Source: Firmicutes bacterium UBA3932
GTDB taxonomy: Bacteria; Bacillota; Clostridia; Peptostreptococcales; Anaerovoracaceae
NCBI GenBank assembly: GCA_002385825.1
Contig: DGEG01000144.1
Coordinates: 1 to 5,626, forward strand
Length of the DNA: 5,626 bases
Direction: 5' to 3'
Notes under the pieces: model-generated
Told to the model about the DNA's origin: nothing
Database searches by the model: none
Seen by the model: only the letters and a program-made list of their open reading frames with translations
In this document: positions 1 through 4,562 of the stretch, piece by piece
How positions within the stretch are numbered: position 1 is the first letter of the stretch
Layout: the number at the start of each line of letters is the position of its first letter
Program-made: the position numbers and the translations under genes

Positions 1-55
1 CTTGTTATTGCAATTCAGGAAATTGTTTCAATTGAAAAAGTGCCAATTTACCTTT

Positions 56-87
56 TGTAAAAGATGTCAGTCACCAAACACAACCTT
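56..87. repeat. 32-bp dispersed repeat, copy 1
   Basis: This stretch matches 161-192 at 27 of 32 positions by direct alignment, with no gaps. The shared core is TGTCAG-n-CACCAAA-n-ACAAC. Copy 1 has lost the perfect GTGTC/GACAC dyad of copy 2 (it reads ATGTCAGTCACC), so it looks like the older or more decayed copy. The two copies lie 105 bp apart in the AT-rich region upstream of the nitrilase gene. The core resembles short palindromic intergenic elements often seen near IS200/Y1-type transposases, but that resemblance is from memory and no transposase is present here. Confidence 0.7.
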
Positions 88-147
88 ATTGTTGCCGTTG
101 CAACACGAAAATGCTTAAATCGGCTATTTTTCAATATATACAAAAGT

Positions 148-173
148 TGTAAAAAGTGTCTGTAAAAAGTGTC
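148..173. repeat. 13-bp perfect tandem duplication (TGTAAAAAGTGTC x2)
   Basis: The 13-mer TGTAAAAAGTGTC occurs at 148-160 and again at 161-173 with no mismatch and no spacer. Only the second unit corresponds to the 32-bp dispersed repeat; copy 1 at 56-87 has just one such unit. This suggests the extra unit arose by duplication at this locus. Confidence 0.85.
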
Positions 174-192
174 AGACACCAAATACAACTTT
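161..192. repeat. 32-bp dispersed repeat, copy 2
   Basis: This is the better preserved partner of 56-87 (27/32 identical). It contains the dyad GTGTC-A-GACAC at 169-179. Its left part is the second unit of one 13-bp tandem duplication (148-173) and its right part is most of the first unit of another (181-206), so this copy has been elaborated by local duplication. It sits directly upstream of the nitrilase -10 box. Confidence 0.7.
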
Positions 193-206
193 GAAATACA
201 ACTTTG
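181..206. repeat. 13-bp perfect tandem duplication (AAATACAACTTTG x2)
   Basis: The 13-mer AAATACAACTTTG occurs at 181-193 and 194-206 without mismatch or spacer. It is a different sequence from the duplication at 148-173 but has the same unit length. The junction of the two units creates TTGAAA (191-196), which can serve as a -35 box for the nitrilase gene. Confidence 0.85.
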
Positions 207-221
207 GATTTATGGTATAAT
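191..221 (+). promoter_or_regulatory. Extended -10 promoter of the nitrilase gene
   Basis: TATAAT at 216-221 is a perfect -10 box and is preceded by TG at 213-214, giving the extended form TGGTATAAT. The best -35 candidate is TTGAAA at 191-196, with a long 19-bp spacer; an extended -10 often tolerates a weak or badly spaced -35. Transcription would start near 228, leaving a leader of about 55 nt before the ATG at 283. The -35 candidate sits on the junction of the 13-bp tandem duplication. Confidence 0.6.
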
Positions 222-282
222 ATTGAAAACAAACGTCCATAAAGAATAACAAAGCGGGAGGGTTCTCGGCGGAGGAGGAGAC

Positions 283-1110
283 ATGACCAAAAAGAAGGTA
301 AGCATTGTTGTGATCCAGACTGCGGGCACAAAAAATCTGAAGCAGAATTTCAGGCAGGCAGTCAGATTGATGCATGAAGCTCTGACCTTATATAAATATG
401 TGGATGTGGTGGTTTTTCCCGAACACTTCGCCTACTTCCCTGACAATTCGGAAGCCCACCTAATCAAGGAAATCCCCGACGTCTTTATTCGCACTTTTTC
501 CGTCTACGCGAAAACGTACAATACCTATATAGTCGCCGGAACGGTGGCTAACAGGCGGGATGGAAAAATATACAACACGTCTCTTCTCTTTGACCGGCGT
601 GGAGAGGTGGTTGGGTCCTACGATAAAATCCATCTTTTCGATGCGCTGAATGCGGCTAAAGGAAACCGCGAGTCCGATCTGATTACGCCGGGAGATCATG
701 TTTTCACATACGATGCGGATTTCGGCAAGATCGGTATCATAGTATGCTACGATGTGAGATTCCCTGAACTGTCAAGAACGTTAGCCCTGAAAGGGGTGGA
801 GTATCTGTTTGTCCCCGCCGCCTTTTTCATGCCCAGGTTTGACCATTGGCAGTCGCTGATAAAAAACACAGCACTTCAAAACTCCATGTATGTAGCCGGT
901 GCCAATCTGACAAACCCGGCAGGCGGCCCCAATCGGTACTGCGGCAGAAGCCTCATCGCCGACCCTTGGGGAATAGCGATTGCTACAGCTTCCGACAAAC
1001 CCGGATTTATTCAGGCTTACGTGGATGCTGACTATCCGAAGCAAATCAGGGATGCGGTAGGCACCTTCAACAACCGGGTGCCGTCCATTTACGACATTCC
1101 ACGGGAATAA
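283..1110 (+). CDS. Nitrilase-superfamily carbon-nitrogen hydrolase (Nit1/Nit2-like amidase)
   Basis: A 275-residue protein of usual single-domain length, probably a cytosolic hydrolase of a non-peptide amide bond. The Glu-Lys-Cys triad of the family is complete: Glu47 in VVFPEHF, Lys115 in YDKIHLFD and Cys155 in IVCYDVRFPEL. The KIHLFD and CYDVRFPE motifs are typical of the Nit1/Nit2 branch, which includes omega-amidase (alpha-ketoglutaramate) and deaminated-glutathione amidase, so a metabolite clean-up role is plausible. The exact substrate cannot be read from the sequence. No signal peptide or membrane segment is seen; the N-terminus (MTKKKVSIVVIQ) starts directly with the first beta strand. 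The ATG start is supported by the purine-rich site GGAGGAGGAG at 271-280. It has its own promoter, and the next gene begins 113 bp later behind another promoter, so it is probably monocistronic or only loosely coupled. No convincing terminator follows it. Confidence 0.9.
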   Translation: MTKKKVSIVVIQTAGTKNLKQNFRQAVRLMHEALTLYKYVDVVVFPEHFAYFPDNSEAHLIKEIPDVFIRTFSVYAKTYNTYIVAGTVANRRDGKIYNTSLLFDRRGEVVGSYDKIHLFDALNAAKGNRESDLITPGDHVFTYDADFGKIGIIVCYDVRFPELSRTLALKGVEYLFVPAAFFMPRFDHWQSLIKNTALQNSMYVAGANLTNPAGGPNRYCGRSLIADPWGIAIATASDKPGFIQAYVDADYPKQIRDAVGTFNNRVPSIYDIPRE

Positions 1111-1124
1111 GCAGCCGCAAACCC

Positions 1125-1153
1125 TTTTCAAATACTGCCTAAAATGATATAAT
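1125..1153 (+). promoter_or_regulatory. Extended -10 promoter of glnS
   Basis: TATAAT at 1148-1153 is preceded by TG at 1145-1146 (TGATATAAT), the same extended -10 form as at the nitrilase gene. The -35 position (TTTTCA, 1125-1130, 17-bp spacer) is a weak match. The start would fall near 1160 and the leader would be only about 60-65 nt. That is too short for a T-box, and none of its conserved elements are visible. A small stem CCGC/GCGG (1157-1160 with 1170-1173) lies at the presumed 5' end. Regulation of glnS by uncharged tRNA through a T-box is therefore not supported. Confidence 0.55.
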
Positions 1154-1223
1154 TAACCGCGATTTAACAGCGGCAACGACGCTTTCTGCGAGACTTAATA
1201 ATATTTACAGGAGGGCTAGTCCC

Positions 1224-2897
1224 ATGTCTGACAAAACCAAAGAGAACATCAACGTGACCGAAGAAATGGAAACCAGCAACTTTATTCACAACATCATAGA
1301 TCGTGATCTGGAAAACAAAACCTACGGCGACAGGCCGATCTACACCCGTTTTCCGCCTGAGCCAAACGGTTATCTTCATATCGGACACGCCAAGGCCATC
1401 TGCCTCAACTTCACAACTGCCCAGAAATACGGCGGAAAGTGCAACCTGCGCTTCGACGACACAAATCCGCTGAAAGAGGACACAGAATATGTGGAGTCCA
1501 TTAAGGAGGATGTTAGATGGCTGGGCTTTCAGTGGGACAAGCTGCTTTTCGCATCCGACTATTTCGATAGAATGATAGAATGCGCCTTCACCCTCATCAA
1601 AAAGGGCAAGGCCTACGTCTGCGACCTTTCTGCGGAAGAAATAAGAGAATATCGCGGAACCCTGACGGAACCCGGAAAGGAGAGTCCTTACCGGAACCGT
1701 TCCGTTGAGGAAAACCTCATGCTCTTCCAGGAAATGATAGACGGGAAATACAAGGACGGGGAAAAGGTGTTGCGGGCCAAGATTGACATGGCATCGCCCA
1801 ACATCAACATGCGAGACCCAGTCATATACCGCATCGCCCAAGCGACGCATCACAACACGGGAGACAAGTATTGCGTTTATCCCATGTACGATTACGCCCA
1901 TCCCCTGGAAGACGCATTCGAGGAGATCACCCATTCTCTGTGCACTCTGGAGTTCGAGGACCACAGGCCTCTTTACGACTGGGTTCTCCGGGAACTTGAT
2001 TGGGAGATGCCTCCCCAGCAGATCGAATTTGCGCGTTTGAACCTGACCAATACGGTTATGAGCAAGCGCTACCTGAAGGAGTTGGTAGAAAACGGCCATG
2101 TAGAGGGCTGGGACGATCCCCGTATGCCAACGATTGCAGGGCTGCGCCGCAGGGGCTACACCCCTGAAGCCATTCGCGACTTCTGCGAACGCATCGGCGT
2201 GTCGAAGGCCAACAGCACCGTGGACATTTCCCTGCTGGAGCATTGCATTCGTGAAGATCTGAAGACCAAAGTGGAGACCCGGATGGTAGTGTTGGATCCG
2301 CTGAAGGTGGTAATTACCAACTATCCGGAAGACCTCACCGAGGAAATGGAAATAGAGAACAGCAAAGAAAACGAAGCGTTTGGGAACCGGAAAGTGCCCT
2401 TTTCCCGGGAGCTTTACGTGGAGAGGGACGACTTTATGGAAGTTCCCGTAAAGAAATTTTTCCGGCTTTATCCCGGCAACGAAGTGCGCTTGAAGGGCGC
2501 CTACTTCATTAAATGCAACGAAGTCATAAAAGACAGCGAAGGAAACGTCATAGAGCTCCGCTGTACCTACGATCCGGAGACGCGGAGCGGCAGCGGTTTT
2601 GAGGGCCGCAAGGTCAAGGGAACCATCCATTGGGTGGATGCCAAGACGGCGGTGACCCTCACGGTCAGGGTCTATGACTACCTCATGATCGAGGACGAAA
2701 ACGGGGAGAATGTCCTGAACCCCAACTCGCTGAAAATCATGAACGCCATGGCCGAACCCTCTCTGGCAGACGCCAAGGCCGGGGATAGGTTCCAGTTCCT
2801 GCGAAAAGGGTATTATATTGCAGATCCGGTACTTTATACGGAAGATAACCGGGTATTTAACCAGATCGTGGACCTTAAGAGTTCCTGGAAGAAATAA
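1224..2897 (+). CDS. glnS: Glutaminyl-tRNA synthetase (class I)
   Basis: Charges tRNA-Gln with glutamine using ATP in the cytosol. The 557-residue product is nearly the length of E. coli GlnRS (about 554) and aligns with it throughout by eye. The class I signatures are present: PPEPNGYLHIGH with HIGH at residues 52-55, and the KMSKS-type loop VMSKR at 278-282. RFDDTNP (77-82), EYRGTLTEPGK (142-152), YPMYDYAH (219-226) and HVEGWDDPRMPT (292-303) are hallmarks of GlnRS rather than discriminating GluRS. The catalytic part covers roughly residues 38-345 and is followed by the C-terminal beta-barrel anticodon-binding region, which includes GRKVKGTIHWV. The ATG is preceded by AGGAGG at 1209-1214. 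A stem-loop follows the stop. No frameshift or missing motif is seen. Many Gram-positive bacteria lack GlnRS and make Gln-tRNA through GatCAB, so its presence is informative if the host is indeed a Firmicute. Confidence 0.98.
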   Translation: MSDKTKENINVTEEMETSNFIHNIIDRDLENKTYGDRPIYTRFPPEPNGYLHIGHAKAICLNFTTAQKYGGKCNLRFDDTNPLKEDTEYVESIKEDVRWLGFQWDKLLFASDYFDRMIECAFTLIKKGKAYVCDLSAEEIREYRGTLTEPGKESPYRNRSVEENLMLFQEMIDGKYKDGEKVLRAKIDMASPNINMRDPVIYRIAQATHHNTGDKYCVYPMYDYAHPLEDAFEEITHSLCTLEFEDHRPLYDWVLRELDWEMPPQQIEFARLNLTNTVMSKRYLKELVENGHVEGWDDPRMPTIAGLRRRGYTPEAIRDFCERIGVSKANSTVDISLLEHCIREDLKTKVETRMVVLDPLKVVITNYPEDLTEEMEIENSKENEAFGNRKVPFSRELYVERDDFMEVPVKKFFRLYPGNEVRLKGAYFIKCNEVIKDSEGNVIELRCTYDPETRSGSGFEGRKVKGTIHWVDAKTAVTLTVRVYDYLMIEDENGENVLNPNSLKIMNAMAEPSLADAKAGDRFQFLRKGYYIADPVLYTEDNRVFNQIVDLKSSWKK

Positions 2898-2904
2898 GCA
2901 GGCA

Positions 2905-2930
2905 AGCCACGGAGGACCGCCTCCGTGGTT
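2905..2930 (+). terminator. Stem-loop terminator candidate after glnS
   Basis: Eight bases after the glnS stop codon, CCACGGAGG (2907-2915) pairs perfectly with CCTCCGTGG (2920-2928) around the tetraloop ACCG. G2906-T2929 and A2905-T2930 can extend the stem to 11 pairs. The downstream tract (TTATCTTCT) is only moderately T-rich, so termination may be incomplete. fumC begins 40 bp further on and shows no clear promoter, so read-through from glnS could supply part of its transcript. Confidence 0.7.
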
Positions 2931-2969
2931 ATCTTCTAGCCCTTATTTAGCCTTTTGTGGGAGAAAAGG

Positions 2970-4430
2970 ATGACGTATCGAATCGAAAGAGATTCCATGG
3001 GAGAAATTCGGGTGGAAGCTGACAAGTTTTGGGGAGCCCAGACACAGCGCAGTTTAGAGAACTTCCGCATCGGCACGGAAAAAATGCCCCCGGAAGTAAT
3101 TCGCGCCTTTGCCGGGCTTAAAAAAGCTGCGGCTCTCACTAATCTTGAATTGGGCAATTTGGAGCAGCAAATTGCATCCGCTATAGTGCAGGCTTGCGAC
3201 GAAATATTGCAAGGCAGATGGGACGACCAGTTTCCCCTGGCGGTTTGGCAGACGGGCAGTGGCACCCAGACAAATATGAACGTCAACGAGGTCATAGCAA
3301 ACCGGGCCAACCAAATCCTTGAGGAAAACGCCGGCCAAATTGTGAAAGACAATACCGACCAAATCTTCACTGGCAGCGGCAACCATCTCGTAGTAGACGG
3401 CACAGACCATTCACCTGCGAAGAAGAGAGTCCATCCCAACGACCACGTAAATATGGGCCAAAGCTCCAATGACACTTTCCCCACTGCCATGCATATGGCC
3501 GCGGTGCTGGAAACGGAGCAGCGACTGTTTCCCGCCATAGAAAAACTTTCTTCAACTTTTCGCCGCTTATCCAATGAATACGAAGATGTAATCAAGGTCG
3601 GGCGCACCCATCTCCAGGATGCGGTGCCCATCTCATTTGGCCAGGAGATCAGCGGCTGGCTCAGCATGCTGACCCATGCTGAGCAGATGATTCGTGCAAA
3701 TTTGGAGCACCTGCGGGAATTGGCCATTGGCGGAACCGCTGTAGGCACCGGATTAAACACCCACCTCCAATTTGGCGAAAAGGTTGCAGAACGAATCAGC
3801 GAGTTTACGGGAAGCCGGTTTGTAACCGCGCAAAACAAGTTTCATGCCCTTACCAGCCTGGACGGCATGGTGGCTTTTCACGGAGCGTTGAAAGCCCTGG
3901 CCGCCGACCTTTTCAAGATTGCTAACGATGTGCGTTGGCTGGCAAGCGGCCCGCGGAGCGGCATCGGTGAGATAAAAATACCGGAAAACGAGCCGGGGAG
4001 CTCCATCATGCCGGGGAAAGTGAACCCCACCCAGTGCGAGGCGTTGACCATGGTCTGCTGCCAGGTCATGGCCAACGATACGGCGGTAGGCATTGCTGCC
4101 TCTCAGGGAAATTTCCAACTCAACGTTTTCCTTCCCGTCACCGTTTACAACGTGCTTCAATCCATTCGTCTTCTCAGCGACGGTATGGTTTCCTTCAACG
4201 ACAATTGCGCGGCAGGCATCCGTCCCAACCGCGATAAGATAAAGCAGAATTTAGAGCGTTCACTGATGTTGGTAACGGCGTTGAGTCCCCGCATCGGTTA
4301 CGATAATGCAGCGGCGGTGGCCAAAAAGGCCTATGAGGAAGGCATTACGCTGAAAGAGGCCGCTGTAAGATTAGGATTGTTAACGGAAAGCGAATTTGAC
4401 CAGCTGGTGGATCCGGCTATAATGGTCTGA
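2970..4430 (+). CDS. fumC: Class II fumarate hydratase (fumarase C) with an insertion near the B-site
   Basis: Interconverts fumarate and L-malate; an iron-independent homotetramer of the fumarase/aspartase superfamily. From the ATG at 2970 it has 486 residues against about 467 in E. coli FumC. A TTG at 2955 would add five residues, but GGGAG at 2959-2963 lies six bases before the ATG and homology begins at IERDSMGEI, so the ATG is preferred. Motifs in order: TGSGTQTNMN (95-104), B-site HPND (155-158), SSND (165-168), GRTHLQDA with catalytic His214 (211-218), and the signature GSSIMPGKVNP (343-353) with Ser344, Lys350 and Asn352. ASGPRSGIGE and PENEPGSS mark it as fumarase rather than aspartase. 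Compared with E. coli FumC, about 27 extra residues lie between NRA (111-113) and KRVHPND, directly before the B-site. The C-terminus ends shortly after DPAIMV, a few residues short of E. coli. There is no clear promoter upstream. Confidence 0.97.
   Translation: MTYRIERDSMGEIRVEADKFWGAQTQRSLENFRIGTEKMPPEVIRAFAGLKKAAALTNLELGNLEQQIASAIVQACDEILQGRWDDQFPLAVWQTGSGTQTNMNVNEVIANRANQILEENAGQIVKDNTDQIFTGSGNHLVVDGTDHSPAKKRVHPNDHVNMGQSSNDTFPTAMHMAAVLETEQRLFPAIEKLSSTFRRLSNEYEDVIKVGRTHLQDAVPISFGQEISGWLSMLTHAEQMIRANLEHLRELAIGGTAVGTGLNTHLQFGEKVAERISEFTGSRFVTAQNKFHALTSLDGMVAFHGALKALAADLFKIANDVRWLASGPRSGIGEIKIPENEPGSSIMPGKVNPTQCEALTMVCCQVMANDTAVGIAASQGNFQLNVFLPVTVYNVLQSIRLLSDGMVSFNDNCAAGIRPNRDKIKQNLERSLMLVTALSPRIGYDNAAAVAKKAYEEGITLKEAAVRLGLLTESEFDQLVDPAIMV
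3309..3380 (+). repeat. Degenerate 24-bp (8-codon) repeat inside fumC
   Basis: CCAAAT recurs at 3311-3316, 3335-3340 and 3359-3364, exactly 24 bp apart and in the same reading frame. Each copy encodes Gln-Ile followed by a hydrophobic residue (Leu, Val, Phe), at residues 115-117, 123-125 and 131-133, and the units close with small or polar residues (Asn-Ala, Asn-Thr, Ser-Gly). A fainter continuation follows, with His in place of Gln at residues 139 and 147. The stretch falls in the segment that is extra relative to E. coli FumC, so the insertion may have grown by tandem duplication. Divergence between units is high, so chance cannot be excluded. Confidence 0.5.
4396..4423 (+). promoter_or_regulatory. 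Near-consensus promoter inside the 3' end of fumC
   Basis: TTGACC (4396-4401, five of six bases matching TTGACA) and TATAAT (4418-4423, a perfect match) are separated by 16 bp. Both boxes lie within the last codons of fumC. Transcription would start close to the fumC stop codon, near 4430, giving the downstream aldehyde dehydrogenase gene a leader of about 130 nt. The intergenic region itself offers no comparable promoter. The boxes also encode protein (Asp-Gln and Ala-Ile-Met), so coincidence must be considered. Confidence 0.55.
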
Positions 4431-4449
4431 CAGTTTGGCCGGATGCAAT

Positions 4450-4463
4450 TTGGCAATTGGCAA
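4450..4463. repeat. 7-bp tandem repeat TTGGCAA x2
   Basis: TTGGCAA occurs at 4450-4456 and 4457-4463 without spacer, at the start of the fumC-aldehyde dehydrogenase intergenic region. It is short and may be incidental, but it adds to an unusually repetitive 130-bp gap. In the RNA, GGCA from either unit can pair with TGCC at 4468-4471. Confidence 0.5.
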
Positions 4464-4472
4464 AATATGCCG

Positions 4473-4520
4473 CCGGCCGGCTTAAAGAGATCAACCCGGC
4501 CGGAAAGATGCAACCGGGTT
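4473..4520 (+). promoter_or_regulatory. Overlapping alternative stem-loops in the aldehyde dehydrogenase leader
   Basis: Hairpin A pairs CCGGCCGG at 4473-4480 with CCGGCCGG at 4496-4503 around a 15-base loop. Hairpin B pairs AACCCGG at 4493-4499 with CCGGGTT at 4514-4520 around a 14-base loop. The two share bases 4496-4499 and cannot form together, which is the general layout of an attenuator or riboswitch. No T-run follows either stem, and no known riboswitch class is recognised, so regulation is only a possibility. A further long-range pairing, TATGCC (4466-4471) with GGCATA (4544-4549), would bracket both hairpins and end next to the ribosome binding site. Confidence 0.4.
4477..4495. repeat. 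19-bp direct repeat, copy 1
   Basis: CCGGnTTAAAGAGATCAAC occurs here and at 4514-4532, identical except for one base (C at 4481, G at 4518), with a 37-bp period. The 14 bases TTAAAGAGATCAAC are perfect in both copies. Copy 1 is the apical loop of the first alternative hairpin described for this leader, and its last bases (AAC) enter the second stem. Confidence 0.75.
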
Positions 4521-4532
4521 AAAGAGATCAAC
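4514..4532. repeat. 19-bp direct repeat, copy 2
   Basis: Second copy of the element at 4477-4495, one mismatch. Its first bases form the right arm of the stem AACCCGG/CCGGGTT. It ends 18 bases before the ribosome binding site of the aldehyde dehydrogenase gene. Confidence 0.75.
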
Positions 4533-4550
4533 AGGGCCCAGAAGGCATAG

Positions 4551-4556
4551 AGGAGG
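4551..4556 (+). promoter_or_regulatory. Ribosome binding site of the aldehyde dehydrogenase gene
   Basis: A full AGGAGG lies six bases before the ATG at 4563, fixing that start codon. No complementary CCTCC is found in the leader, so direct masking of this site by the leader hairpins is not evident. Confidence 0.85.
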
Positions 4557-4562
4557 ATAAAA

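Larger units (their letters stand above)
141..193. repeat. Interrupted inverted repeat (hairpin/cruciform potential)
   Basis: AAAGTTGT (143-150) is the exact reverse complement of ACAACTTT (185-192), and GTGTC (156-160) of GACAC (175-179). Together they form a two-part stem with a small internal loop and a 14-base apical loop. Because both arms are tandemly duplicated, alternative pairings exist (169-173 with 175-179 in DNA, or 143-150 with 198-205). It lies upstream of the proposed transcription start, so any role would be at the DNA level or in a transcript entering from upstream. Confidence 0.55.

Noticed and set aside
1..60. Open frame running into the window and ending at TAA 58-60 (about 19 residues), possibly the tail of an upstream gene
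   Set aside because: A second frame (from base 2) is also open across the same bases, composition is AT-rich, and no family motif is recognisable. Too short to support a partial gene.
1111..1140. Possible terminator after the nitrilase gene (GCAG at 1111-1114 with CTGC at 1135-1138)
   Set aside because: Only four base pairs around a 20-base loop and no T-run; not credible as an intrinsic terminator.
1154..1223. T-box or other riboswitch in the glnS leader
   Set aside because: The leader is about 65 nt, far too short, and shows no T-box consensus or strong stem.
1164..2630. Long open frame on the minus strand (488 codons) opposite glnS
   Set aside because: It is fully explained by the codon pattern of glnS, has no recognisable motifs, and overlaps an unmistakable housekeeping gene along its whole length.
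2955..2969. TTG at 2955 as an alternative fumC start
   Set aside because: The ATG at 2970 has GGGAG at a good distance, and the five added residues have no counterpart in E. coli FumC.
2936..3838. 300-codon minus-strand frame opposite fumC
   Set aside because: Composition is Ser/Trp/Arg-rich and family-less, as expected for the antisense of a conserved gene; no ribosome binding site supports it.
4435..4470. Promoter within the fumC-aldehyde dehydrogenase gap using TTGGC-type -35 boxes
   Set aside because: No -10 box lies at a workable distance; downstream bases at the needed positions are GC-rich.
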